In this document: positions 29,032 to 39,043 of the stretch, piece after piece
Numbering within the stretch: position 1 is the first letter of the stretch
Layout of the letters: each line of letters begins with the position of its first letter
Assembly: GCA_002803225.1 (NCBI GenBank)
Contig: NXFV01001163.1
Span: 1-40,371, forward strand
Length of the DNA stretch: 40,371 nt
Direction: 5' to 3'
Origin: Gamarada debralockiae
Lineage: Eukaryota > Ascomycota > Leotiomycetes > Helotiales > Hyphodiscaceae
Program-made: the position numbers and the translations under genes
The notes under the pieces: generated by a model
Databases searched by the model: none
Seen by the model: only the letters and a program-made list of their open reading frames with translations
Told to the model about the DNA's origin: nothing

Positions 29032-31078
29032 GGTACGGTCACTAGTTCAGTCGAGGAGGGCCGAGAATTTCCTAGATGCAGGATAGATCAAGCTCCGGAA
29101 GCCGCAACGCTTGCTCCTTGAATCCTGGATGCATTGCATTTCAGGAGGATTACGTGCTAGGTATGGAAACGCAAGGCGATCACCCAATGACTGTTCTCCA
29201 GCTTTCTTTCGCGGAAGGCGAAGACTACCAGGCTCCTATCGGAAAAAAGCCCTCCGCAATCACTGCGGAGAAGAGGCTTGGAGATGCGAATCCACGGGAG
29301 GCCGGCTGCGGAGCCGATGTTGTGGTCTGCTGGAGGTTCAGGATCCGCAACCATCTTCCGGTGCAGAGGCCGACTCACTGATAGGATTCCGCCACCGAAC
29401 CGTGATCGAATACTTACAGATTGAAGATGTTTCCAGAAGCTATGGACATTACCACCTGGTTCGAATTTCGACGTCGAAAAGGCACTCCTCAGTTCCTCAC
29501 TTGCGGAAATGAGGGCAAAATCTCCCGTCAAAAGCCAGTCAATTATTAGCTCTTCATCATTCAATAGTATGATGAGGATGCTATCTTACGAGCAACATAT
29601 GAACCAAGCCAGGTCTGACTTTCATAAGACTTATCTACCCGAATTACTCCATACGATGATTTGTTACTGGCCAGGCCAACCTGCACTTCAACTCGAATTT
29701 TGTAGCGGTGCAGGTTCTACAACTCGTGGAAGTCGCCGTCTGGGTTTGGATTTTCCGGCATTATTTCTATTTTCTGCAGCGAGTTGCTCTGCCTCTACTC
29801 TATTGGCAGTTGCTCAACTTCTATTACCCTTCGAACTCGTCCCAACCTGGCCCGGGCTTCATAGTAACAAAGATAGTGTCTAAAGAAACTGGACAAGAAA
29901 CGAGACGAGTATCGGGCAATTGTCATTGGCAACAGTCTCTGTCAGCTTATCAACTTACTCAGTATGTCATTGAGACCATCGAAGGCGCAAAGATCACCCT
30001 TCCAGAAATATTATAGCTAGCAAGATTGCCCCCGACACTCCACTACCTTTCCGTTCTGGATTTACGAGTTGTTGGCAAGGTTATTGGCGAGGATCGTTCG
30101 TCAGAGGCGAAATCAAGGCCTGGACCTACTGGGAATTTCTCTTACACTATGTACACTCGGTGGCCGTTGAAGACAGACCCGATTTGCGGCAACTAGCTTG
30201 CTCTGCATCATTCCACTCGATTTTAATATTAGTTGACGGAATGCTCAACGCTGGCGCCAACGTCAATGCCAAGATCTCACTCCGGCCAAGAGGTACAGCC
30301 CGCACTTTGGTAAGAGAATATTCGGCCTATGCGGTATCCGGAAGTGGATGGCCGCAGCTTGGGAGAAGCGTCATTATTATTCTCACTTACCTGACTCCGC
30401 CGTCACGAATGAGCGGATTATTGTAAGCTTGGACTATTCAATAGCAGAGAAGTTCTGCAATGTGGAGGACATATTGATTAGAGCTAACGCAATCGTCATA
30501 ACTCATGAGCACTCAAGTTTATCGCCATGCTACGCAAAGCCATCGTCCAACGGAAACCTTTTAGAGACCAAAGCATCAGCCATAGTTAAGGGGATACCAC
30601 AGAAAAATGATCTCCCAAAGATGCCCTCCAATTCGACAATAGTTAATAAGAAAAAGGCAAAACCTGCGGACGGTGAAATTGGAAAGGAGAAAGCATCCCC
30701 AGCAACGGGTTGGAAGTTCCTGATTTGGAGCGCTCTCCTTGGAGGCTATATATTGAGAGAACAAACGAGGGTTAGGATCAGGTTTCTCGGCATGAATTAA
30801 ATTCCCAGAAGCAAAGAGAAACTGCATTGGAAGTGCGCCGACAGAAACGGTGGGAGCAAACGCCACGGCTGCAGCGTGTCGACCTCCTCGAGCCGGAAGA
30901 ACAAGAAGTGGTCGACAAGCTAACGCGTCCTGGACTATCGTCTAAAGATAAAAGGCTGTTGCTGAGTCCGATGAGACGACTTCCTTATCCACAGCAATCG
31001 AAAATACTGGAGTGCGTGAGGGTTTCAAAGGAGGCTGGAAAGAAAGCTCAGAATACACCATGGTCTCTCTTGGAATGA
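29032..31078 (+). pseudogene. Remnant of the STAND/NLR-like gene (after the missing NACHT core)
   Basis: Blocks typical of the region after NACHT occur in order but in changing frames. EDYVLGMETQGDHPMTVLQL and ITAEKRL (frame of 29076) are followed by RLRSRCCGLLEVQDPQPSS, LIGFRHRTVIEYLQIEDV (frame of 29111), then FDVEKALLSSSLAEMRAKS and MMRMLSYEQHMNQA (frame of 29509), then WTYWEFLLHYVHSVAVEDR and LVDGMLNAGANVNAKISL (about 30120-30280), and a C-terminal EEQEVVDKLTRPGLSSKDKR (about 30895). At least four frame changes and several stops separate them. No P-loop (GxxGxGKS/T) is found anywhere between 28960 and 29160. The original gene had lost about 1.2 kb of NACHT before or during decay. Functional product unlikely. 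Confidence 0.8.
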
Positions 31079-31348
31079 TTCTCCCATCCAAAGCATTGAG
31101 ATGACTGAAAGTGCCGTTCGGATTGGCGTTATTGATGGAGTTCAAGTCAACCCGAAGGAATTATCTAAAGCACAATAATTGGTCTTCATCCAGGAGAGTA
31201 AGATTTAGAGGACCAACAACTTTCATTTGAGAGGTATAGGTTTGGCAACAAAGAATCTGTTTCCCTTCCTCAACTCCATTCCAAACCTCCAGAGCCGTCC
31301 TCATCACTCACTAATGAGAATCAAGATGAACTTCTACTGTTACTACCA

Positions 31349-32230
31349 CTAATAAACATCACCAAAACAGCTGCTTACGATCATTCCTTGTGGCTCCATT
31401 CTCATCGTGAAATGATAGTGACGAATGCCAGATGTTGGGCTGCATGCTCCGCATTTGCCCAAGATGTGGAACTCCGCGCTAGTTGAGCCTCTCGACGAGT
31501 GAGGATCTTCCGGCTTCTCACTCTTGCTCCATCTCGTCATGCTGTCCTCAACCAGTCTCGAGAGAAGTATCCGCACTGTTGAATGTACTTGTTGCTGGCG
31601 AAGGTGAACGCATTGTCTCGCCAATGTTAAGAACCTCGTGATCGAAGGATCTACTGATCGAAATGGTGAACGGTCAACAAACTCCTTTCGAAGTTCAGGT
31701 GAAGATCCTCCCAGCTTCCAGGAGAGATAATTGCTCCAGCATCGAGAAGAATCTAGATGGTTTCCTCTGATTTATAGGGATTGGTGTTAAGAAGTGCGAA
31801 TTCCAAAGGCGTTATCCCAGCCCGGTCTTCTGCCTCAAGGTCACCATCCGCATCAACGATCAGTTTAGTCATCGAAGGCCTAGTCCACATAGCTAGATGC
31901 AAAGCTGTAGATCCAGAAAAGGTATTCTTTCTATTGGCTTCTGCTTTTCTTTTGAGTAATAGGACAACCAAGTCCTCCTGGTTGTTTTTCACCGCAAGAA
32001 GTAGAGGGTACAATCTCCCCTTCGGATCATCCATTGCCCCATAGTCAGTTAGTAGATCCATAATAGTTTGGTGTCCATACTTGGCCGCCATAGATAGTGC
32101 TGAGCGGCCGGTGCTTTTATTTGATGTAGCAAGCACGTCTCGGCCATTCTAGAGAAAGAGCTTCACGATGTCTCGTGTCCTGCCTTGATCGCGGTGAAGA
32201 ACGGAGCGTCGCCAGTACTGAGACTGGTCG
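31349..32230 (-). pseudogene. Ankyrin-repeat gene fragment, inverted relative to the STAND remnant
   Basis: The minus strand encodes ankyrin repeats: a damaged repeat APFFTAIKAGHE, a frameshift and stop, then the open frame 32136-31753 with STGRSALSMAAKYGHQTIMD, GRLYPLLLAVKNNQEDLVVL, SGSTALHLAMWTRPSMTKL and AGITPLEFALLNTNPYKSEE. It is followed by the interrupted C-terminal part LDAGAIISPGSWEDLHLNFE and an open tail (31624-31349) with KCGACSPTSGIRHYHF. Stops and frame changes at both ends of the ankyrin block show decay. It looks like the C-terminal part of a gene of the same NACHT-ankyrin class as its neighbour, in opposite orientation. Confidence 0.75.
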
Positions 32231-32314
32231 AATTTGGCCCAGAAATCCAAAATACAGCCACCAAAAAGAGAAGAGAAGAAAGAAAGGAAAAATATAGCCC
32301 TAAACAACCTTAGA

Positions 32315-32341
32315 TAGTCGAAAAATAGTCGAAAAATAGTC
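32315..32341. repeat. 11-bp tandem repeat (TAGTCGAAAAA)
   Basis: Two full copies and five further bases of TAGTCGAAAAA in direct tandem, in an A-rich context. Confidence 0.85.
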
Positions 32342-32584
32342 TATTCGCTCGTACGTAGGTAAATTGAGAGAATCGTGTTGTACGAGTAGAGAAATCTCTC
32401 CGGCTGCCAAGAATAACGGCACCGTACTGTACCAACGACGCCCTTTAGAACAAAGCATATCAAATTTGACCCAAAGCCCCTTTCATCCAATTAATCCATC
32501 CTAAGCACCTTCCTTGCATGCTATTTAATCCCCCGACACCTCTCGATTTCGATGCCATTCTCATGGTCACCATAATCCCTGCAT

Positions 32585-32660
32585 CGATGACGTTGAGGCT
32601 ATTACGGACAAGGATTCCCCATCTTTCTCGCTGGCCATTTGGCGGCACTCAACGTCATCG
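32585..32660. repeat. Perfect 13-bp inverted repeat, 50-bp loop
   Basis: CGATGACGTTGAG at 32585-32597 is the exact reverse complement of CTCAACGTCATCG at 32648-32660. The arms do not extend further on either side. It could form a stem-loop, be a pair of CRE-like sites (TGACGTTG) or mark a small non-autonomous element. Confidence 0.7.
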
Positions 32661-33291
32661 TGGCGGTGATATTTATTAGTCCCACCACAACTACCAAATA
32701 TCGTGTTTTGGGTCTCATGATTCGACGACATAATTCTTATTCCTTATTTCTATACCAATTATGTGCGAGGATGAGAGTTTCATGATTCACATCGCACGAA
32801 TTGGGGGGTTTTGGTGACCGATTTTGGGGGTTTGGTATTCGGGAAGTGGCTGGAGGGGGATGTGATGCCTTGAGTAGCTGAGTAGGTGGTATGACGGGGC
32901 TAGATTGAAGGGTCACATATTCCTCCTCGTCCTCTATTTGAGAACGCTTCAAGTGTTGCCACTTACTGTACAAACAAAGTCTTTCGGTTTCTTGCAGATA
33001 TACATACTCGTACAAACGTCCAGTAGTACATAGTTTGTAACGCAATACATCATTTCCATCAGATCTTGTTTTCTCTGCACTGCTACTCCGAAGTCGAGAT
33101 TCTATCTACGACTCGACACGTCCCATATCGATACCGCCACCAAACATCTCAGCGCTCTATTGAGCGCCCACGCCCACGCATCTACAATCCGACCCCTTGT
33201 CAACTCGCAACTCCTTCGCGAGGTCAACATCAACCAAACCCGCCAACCATCCCAAAATCCCAACTCACATCCACACACCAACGCAGCAAAG

Positions 33292-33813
33292 ATGATCATC
33301 CCCGACCTCCGCCCCTCCAAAGCGCACCCCGAAGCCCGAGCCGCCCGCAAAGCCTTCGAGAAAGAGAATCCTCATTTCAACATGCAAGAATTCGGTATAA
33401 AGGTCGGTGCTCTGGCCTTGCTTGCCGCCGCCGCCCTTTTCCCATGGGAAAAAGAGTATGAGAAACATGAGCGGACACATCATCCAGAGCGTTTTGAGGA
33501 TGAGAATAGGGGTAAAGGGGATAGACGGGGTAGTAAGGGTGATAAGGATGATACGGGGAGGAGAGGTCGTGGTCGAGATTGGGAAAGGGATGATAGGAGG
33601 CCAAGGAGGAGACAGAGTGAAGGCGGAGAAAGGGAGAGGGAATATAGGACGTATCTTGATCGGGATCGGGAGTATAGGGTGATTGGAAATAGGGATGGAG
33701 CGCCGTCGAGTAGGGGTGGGAGTGTGAGGAGGGTGCAAAGGGAGAGAAGGTATACGGGAAGTGAGGATGGGGAGTATGGGAGGAGAAGGAGGAGGAGTGT
33801 ATATTATGAGTAA
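33292..33813 (+). CDS. Small single-pass membrane protein, conserved in fungi
   Basis: A single-exon gene of 173 residues. The first true in-frame ATG is 33292; the open frame extends upstream only through non-ATG codons. The N-terminus DLRPSKAHPEARAARKAFEK, then ENPHFNMQEFGIKVG, looks conserved among filamentous ascomycetes. One membrane segment follows (residues about 39-58, VGALALLAAAALFPW). The C-terminal 110 residues are highly charged and disordered (GDRRGSKGDKDDTGRRGRGR and RPRRRQSEGGEREREYR), ending in RRRRRSVYYE. The membrane segment is rather short (about 16-18 apolar residues), which could suit the mitochondrial or ER membrane. I know no function. Confidence 0.8.
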   Translation: MIIPDLRPSKAHPEARAARKAFEKENPHFNMQEFGIKVGALALLAAAALFPWEKEYEKHERTHHPERFEDENRGKGDRRGSKGDKDDTGRRGRGRDWERDDRRPRRRQSEGGEREREYRTYLDRDREYRVIGNRDGAPSSRGGSVRRVQRERRYTGSEDGEYGRRRRRSVYYE

Positions 33814-35035
33814 AGGAGGGCTAGTAGGGAAGAGAGACGACGGTAGTGCGCGACTGTTGCAAAGCACCGCCTGAGGTTATCTTTATAGTGAGGTCTATGA
33901 TGGGAATTCTAAGAAACGAGTCATGTACTATGAGTTACGAGTTATTAGTACGGTAAAGGTTTAGGAAATTGTTTTCTGTCGTCTTTGGGGAGAAAACGTA
34001 TCCCTTCGGTGGAGTCTGGGATGAATAAGAATGTACGATACCACTTGAACTTACTGAACAAAAACGACATTGGAAAATAGTTCAAGATGTTCTGCGCGTG
34101 AAGATCGATACCTTATGAAGGCGGTTGCTACTTAAATTGACATTGGGGCAGCCTAGGAGCTTGGAGCTGGAACAGACGACAGCTTCAACTATTGTAAAAG
34201 CTCTTCCTCTTCTGGCCTTCAACAAAGCAAATTCTACCTCCTGGTTTGTCGATAGGTCTAGATACTGCAGCACGGTGATATCTAGGGTTCGGAACAGGCT
34301 ATCAGAACATACGATCAGGTGCTGATTATCAGATGCTAGCTATCGGGATTGACAGAATAGCTAGAATCAAGCTGTAGATATGGGATGAGTTGAACTCTGG
34401 AGGAACGGGTAGAGATTTTTAATTGAAGCCATTTGAAGCCCATTTTGGACTAGCACTATATGCACCTCAGCATCAGGGTACTCATAACAACATGATTGAC
34501 TTCCAGCAGTTAGAATTGAACATGTCATAAGGTTCTTTTCGATTCCGCGGGAAGATGTTGAAGCCAACCCCAGACCCCGCTTCATCGGAGGTCACTCGGC
34601 TACGCACTCTCAAAAGCTTCCTAAGCCAATCTCCACCAACCTCCCCTTTCCTACAAAACTGTGTCTAATTGATTCCCTCTTTTCCATCACGCACATTTGT
34701 CACGATGTCAAAATACCCCTGGCGGGTTGCATCGGCTTGCAGTTATGCAGAACGATAAGCCCAGCCTTATCTTAGCGTCGATGGCCCCGCCAATCTGACA
34801 TTTCCTTCGCGCCCTTTGCCTTCCGTTTATGTCATATCAATACATTTTTGACACATTGATATCGACCACCTTCTCCTTATGATCAAGTTGTCCTCTAGTA
34901 TATTCCAGTCATTTCTGTTCACATACAGGTATATAATTAGAGGCAGAATACTTGTATTTTTACGTTTTAAAACTAGTTCACTATCCTCCACCTCATCCAC
35001 AGATTCAAGGAGGATCGAAGTAAACAGCAGCAACA
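33814..35035. other. Long upstream region of the serine dehydratase gene
   Basis: About 1.2 kb without a supported gene; open frames at 34082-34585 are short and overlapping. A paired GATA site lies at 34754-34771. The open frame at 34879-35035 lacks codon or family support and is treated as 5' leader. Confidence 0.55.
34754..34771. promoter_or_regulatory. Inverted pair of GATA sites
   Basis: GATAAG at 34754-34759 and its reverse complement CTTATC at 34766-34771 face each other with 6 bp between. They lie about 265 bp upstream of the serine dehydratase start. Closely paired GATA sites are the classic target of AreA/Nit2 nitrogen regulators. Confidence 0.55.
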
Positions 35036-36237
35036 ATGGGCTCAAACGCACCACCCACCCAAAAGCTCTGGGTCCAAACACCCTGTATCCGCTCCGCTTC
35101 CCTCTCCCGAGAAGCAGGATGGTACCTTCCCTTCCAATTTCTTCCCCATCCTCCTCCCGTCCAGTCAACTGGCTAACCTCCACCAGCAACATCTACTTAA
35201 AACTCGAATCCCTCCAACCCTCCGGCTCTTTCAAGTCCCGGGGGATCGGCCACTTTATGTCGCGCGCCATCTCCCAATCCTCTCACCCCTCCAAAATCCA
35301 CTTCTATTGTTCCTCCGGCGGCAATGCCGGACTCGCCTGCACCACTGCCGCCATCTCCCTCCAGCGTCCAGCAACGATCGTAGTTCCTATGTCAACGAAT
35401 CCGCTTATGGTGGAAAAGCTGAAGACGCTGGGAGCAGATGTAGTGCAGATCGGCGCGCATTGGAGCGAAGCGGACAGTTATTTGAGGGAGGTGTTGCTGG
35501 GGAAAGATGAGGACGGGGTTTACGTGCCGCCGTTTGATCATGTTGATGTTTGGGCTGGACACGGAACCATAGTCGATGAACTCGAATCCCAATTACAAAA
35601 CGAAGGCGGATATGATGCGATCATCTGTTCAGTTGGTGGAGGAGGGTTGTTTGCAGGCGTTATGCACGGACTTGAGAAACATGGAAGGTTGGAAGGGGGA
35701 GGTGGGAAAGGGATTAAGGTCATGGCTATGGAGACTGAAGGCGCAGATTCGTTGGCGAAGAGCTTGAAGAAAGGGGAGTTGGTGCGATTACCGGCTATTA
35801 CGAGTATTGCCAAGAGTCTGGGCGCAGTGCAGGTTTGTCGTAAGGCGTTTGAGTGGGGCCAACGACCGGAGGTTGTTAGTTGTGTGTTTTGTGATGCGGA
35901 GGCGGGGATGGGGAGTGTTTGTTTTGCGGATGATGAGAGGATACTTGTCGAAGCTGCGTGCGGCGTCAGTGTTGCGCCCGCGTACAACGGGACTCTGTCC
36001 TCGCTCCTGTTCCCCGAGCTCTCAGCCGACAAATTCTCGACACTGAATATCGTGATTGTGGTTTGTGGGGGAAGTAATGTTACGTTACAGATTCTGGACG
36101 GATATAGGACCGAATATGCGAAGGATGAGACGGTGCTGAGAAAGTTCCATAGGAGGAGGTTGGAAGCGGAGGGGAATAAGAAGGTTGGTGAGAATGGGAA
36201 GGTTGAGAGGGAAGAGGGTCCCGAATATCATGTATGA
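35036..36237 (+). CDS. CHA1: L-serine/threonine dehydratase (catabolic, PLP-dependent)
   Basis: Exons 35036-35121 and 35187-36237 (65-bp intron with GCTAAC branch) give 378 residues. The enzyme deaminates L-serine to pyruvate, and threonine to 2-oxobutyrate, so it feeds nitrogen and carbon catabolism. Fold type II PLP features: QPSGSFKSRG with the Schiff-base lysine at residue 45, SSGGNAGLACTTAAI (the substrate loop), VVPMSTNPLMVEKLKTLGA, PPFDHVDVWAGHGTIVDELE, the phosphate-binding tetraglycine loop SVGGGGLFAGV and the pyridine-nitrogen serine/cysteine region VVCGGSNVTLQ. There is no ACT regulatory domain, so it is of the catabolic Cha1/SDH type and not biosynthetic Ilv1. The C-terminal 40 residues are charged. 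The intron restores LSREAGCNIYLKLESL. The symbol follows yeast usage. Confidence 0.93.
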
Positions 36238-37254
36238 TAGGGTGCAGCATGAGAGAGCTGCAGAGCTGGACTGCGATGAGGAGGTTGTGAGGAGGCCGGC
36301 GATTGCTATGCTTGAGGAGAACGAGGTTGAGAGGCAGATTAGTAAGCATAGAAAAGTGGTAGACGTTGAGCAGCAGGAAAGAAGATATTGTTGACCTATA
36401 TAGACTACTAGACTCCTCAACGATTGAATATTTATTTCTTCTCTTAAATCAGAAGCTTGAAATTGAAATACTTTCCAGACAAAATCGAGGTCTTAGCAGA
36501 AAGTTCGCTCTGAGCCAGAAGATGCTCTTTTCTCCTGAAATAAGCGAGCCTGTCCAACCTCCGCCCAATGTTGAGGGAGGAAATATCAAACTCCCAAATC
36601 AAAACCTCTTTCAACCAAAATCCTTTCCATTCCCTCTCCTCCAAACAGTGTTTTGGGGGCAGTAAGAAAAAGGTTCAGCCCGATATCGAGTGCCTACATC
36701 TTTTGTCGTCGAAGATCATGCAAATTGATCTTTGGTGCGGTGATTTTCGTATGCGTTCGCCTTGGCGGAGATGTTAGAATCGATGAGTTGTCTTAAGAGC
36801 CCTCCTCTTAAACACAATTCGGTCTAAGCAAGTTTCTTCGGCATCTTTTGTGTTTCTAACGAGATTGTTTGGGTTTCTGTAGTTGAAGTGAAGGGGGTGG
36901 GGGGGTAAGCGAGGTTGGGAGTGGGGATCTGGCGAGCTCCTGATTTTGCCGCCGGTTGAGGAAGAGTCATACATTAATAAGGGGAAGTGTGATAATGGTG
37001 GATTTAGAGCCCTTGAACTGTCTTTCTAGTTAATAGTCATTGAATGAGCTTCTGGCGACTCGCGTAAGATCTATCAGAAGCAACACGAGCGACAACAAGG
37101 CGAGATGTTCGTCCGACCCAGGCCATTCAGCGCTCTCTTGACCAGATGGGACTCAACGAATGGACTATAGTTAAGCTTAAGTTATTCAGAGGGAGGAAAT
37201 GTTCAGAGTTATCCAGGTGCATTAACGGTAGGTACAGATCGGTGGAGCACGATA
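36238..37254. other. Intergenic region between convergent genes
   Basis: About 1 kb between the 3' ends of the dehydratase and dehydrogenase genes. It includes a G-rich run near 36893-36906. Open frames such as 36366-36665 begin at non-ATG codons and match nothing. No gene or repeat was recognised. Confidence 0.55.
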
Positions 37255-37986
37255 TCAAGTTGCCACGATGTTTATCGCAGAAGTCCATTGGCCTCTCTCC
37301 TGTGAGTACAAGTCCCAAAACTTCTCCGCAATTGCGTTGGGATTGAATATCTTGTCTTCTGGGCTTACAATCCCACCAACGTTGACCTGCGCAATGTGAA
37401 CATCTGGATAAGACATCTCCAAAATCCTCACCAAATTCCTTTGCGAAGTCTTCACCATGGACAAAGAGAAGAACTCAGGTATGGGCGTTTCCCACAGCAT
37501 GCCGCCTGTGACTAGAAGAGTAGGCTTATCGGTGGCCTTGCTGAGGAGAGGCATTGCCCAGCGCGCTGTGGTCAGAAGACCGATATTGGTTATCTGCATT
37601 TTTCTCAGCAGTGCTCTGAATTCAAATAGGCAGATACACACCAAAAAGTCGGCAACCACTTGTTTCTCATCGAACGTGAGGAGATTGCTAGGCTCGACTC
37701 TAGCAGCGTTGAAGTGGACGCATGAGATCTGGCCCAATTCCTCGATCTTTTTCAACGTTCGTTGGAACGACTCTGTTTCGCGAACATCCTGGCTGAATGT
37801 AAATACCTCGACGTCCCTGCCAGCAGCTCTCGCAGTCTGCAGAATTGCTGCTTGGTCTTTCGGTAAACGAGCACTATCTCTAGAGACGAGAGCAATTTTG
37901 TCGAATTTGCGGACCGCAAAGATTGAAGCTGTTGCTACCCCGATGCCAGGGCCGCTTCCAATGACTACTAGAACTGAGGGTGACAT
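37255..37986 (-). CDS. Short-chain dehydrogenase/reductase, atypical
   Basis: Exons on the minus strand are 37986-37642 and 37593-37255, with a 48-bp intron that has no stop and a length divisible by three, so the unspliced frame also stays open. Splicing gives 227 residues and restores VVADFLITNIGLLTTARWAM. The N-terminal Rossmann motif is VIGSGPGIGVATA (residues 8-20), followed by NAA-type HFNAARVEPSNLL. The usual catalytic YxxxK is replaced: the segment is FFSLSMVKTSQRNLV, with the lysine kept and leucine in the tyrosine position. Fungal paralogues of this subgroup share the ending (VNVGGIVSPEDK, AIAEKFWDLYSQ). Reductase activity is therefore doubtful; it may bind NAD(P) without classical catalysis. 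Substrate unknown. Confidence 0.85.
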   Translation of the reverse strand: MSPSVLVVIGSGPGIGVATASIFAVRKFDKIALVSRDSARLPKDQAAILQTARAAGRDVEVFTFSQDVRETESFQRTLKKIEELGQISCVHFNAARVEPSNLLTFDEKQVVADFLVCICLFEFRALLRKMQITNIGLLTTARWAMPLLSKATDKPTLLVTGGMLWETPIPEFFSLSMVKTSQRNLVRILEMSYPDVHIAQVNVGGIVSPEDKIFNPNAIAEKFWDLYSQERGQWTSAINIVAT

Positions 37987-38337
37987 GCCTTCCGTGAAGA
38001 GAAACTCGTGGAAGAATAGCTTGATTGCTGAGAAGATGAACGGTAAGATGAGAAACTCAAATACGAACAGCCAAGAAAAGCAAGCTGACCTTTATATGCC
38101 TTTTCTCTCATGAATTTGCCTCGTTCTCACATGTGTCGATCGTTGGCTGAGGTGGCTGCATACTCGGCCGCCCCTGGTCACCTAGCACCCGCCCCCGGGA
38201 ATGTCAGCACTCGGCTTCAAAGATCGTGGATCAGGTCGAGCTATCTTGTCAGAATATCCCAAAGAATCGCCTTTCAGTTATGCAGATGGATTATTGCCTT
38301 AAGCTACCGTGCTAAGGCCCCACACCTCTTTTCCCCC

Positions 38338-38346
38338 TATATATAG
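38338..38346 (+). promoter_or_regulatory. TATA box with CT-rich initiator region
   Basis: TATATATAG at 38338-38346 is followed within 5-30 bp by a CT-rich tract (CTCTCTCTTTCTCCCTCGCT), the usual layout of a strong fungal core promoter directed to the right. Transcription would start near 38370-38385. Confidence 0.5.
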
Positions 38347-38687
38347 CTCTCTCTTTCTCCCTCGCTCTCTTTTAGAGGTTGAATCGAGTCTTTACCCTTC
38401 TCCCGCATCCGGCAGGTTATCGGCTTTCGACTAAGCTTTTCTGCCGATACGCTTTGCCAGACTGTATTCCCCCTAGGGTAGCCTATTCAAAGTTGCCTCC
38501 ATCAGCACTTAATGAAGCGAGAGCGCATTTCCCATTCGCAAAGTCAGTCATTGGCCCGTTCGATCTGTTTCGCTCCTGAGTCGGTCTATACATACCTGTG
38601 TACTCATTATTCATGAAATCACTTCACCCATCGTTCATAGTCATCATTGCTTTCCAGCATTCATAAATCATTAAGAGCACTACTATC

Positions 38688-38969
38688 ATGGTTTCATTTA
38701 CCCTCTCCCCTCAGAAGCAAACCCGCGCCGTAGCTTCCAATTTCACATACAAAGTCTTGTCAACCGCCTTCTTAATCTACCCAACCCACCGCACACAACT
38801 CACGCGCTCCCCGGCCCCTCTATTGCACCACCGTCTTGGCCGGACTGATTCGGGGCCTTCTCCTTCCGTAAGCGGAACAGACGATTTTGCACTCTTCTCT
38901 CTCCAATCTATCGTTCTGGTATCGTTAGTAACCACAGGCCCGGAAAATATATCTTGCGTGGGCCGGTAG
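38688..38969 (+). CDS. Possible small protein, low confidence
   Basis: A 93-residue open frame with a real ATG in a good context (ATCATGG), about 310 bp downstream of a strong TATA/CT promoter. The protein starts MVSFTLSPQKQTRAVASNFT, has no signal peptide, and includes one mildly hydrophobic stretch near the end (FALFSLQSIVLVSLVT). I recognise no family, and composition is not clearly coding. It may instead be part of a spliced or noncoding transcript. Confidence 0.22.
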   Translation: MVSFTLSPQKQTRAVASNFTYKVLSTAFLIYPTHRTQLTRSPAPLLHHRLGRTDSGPSPSVSGTDDFALFSLQSIVLVSLVTTGPENISCVGR

Positions 38970-39043
38970 CCATGCAAGAGGACCGTAGAGTCCCATACTT
39001 AACACCCAATGTTGCTCAACCATTAAATAAACATCCACCATCC

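Larger units (their letters stand above)
32231..33291. other. Intergenic region with small repeats
   Basis: About 1.06 kb without a recognisable gene. It contains an 11-bp tandem repeat (32315-32341), a perfect 13-bp inverted repeat with a 50-bp loop (32585-32660) and the promoter and 5' leader of the membrane-protein gene. Short open frames at 32460-32648 and 32737-33045 (minus) match nothing. Confidence 0.55.
37987..39043. other. Intergenic region with an orphan promoter-like segment
   Basis: About 1.06 kb between the dehydrogenase start and the NAT9-like 3' end. It contains a strong TATA box and CT-rich start region pointing rightward (38338 onward) and a low-confidence short ORF at 38688. 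Confidence 0.5.

Noticed and set aside
31440..31520. Possible ZZ-type zinc finger in the tail of the ankyrin remnant (KCGACSPTSGIRHYHF)
   Set aside because: It has only one Cys pair and lacks the second half of the ZZ pattern. The resemblance is too weak to call.
34879..35035. Upstream in-frame extension of the serine dehydratase
   Set aside because: The extended frame reads through the proposed 65-bp intron and gives unrelated sequence. Starting at 35036 and splicing restores the family sequence.
36366..36665. 99-codon open frame after the dehydratase gene
   Set aside because: It begins at TTG, looks unstructured and is not supported by any motif.
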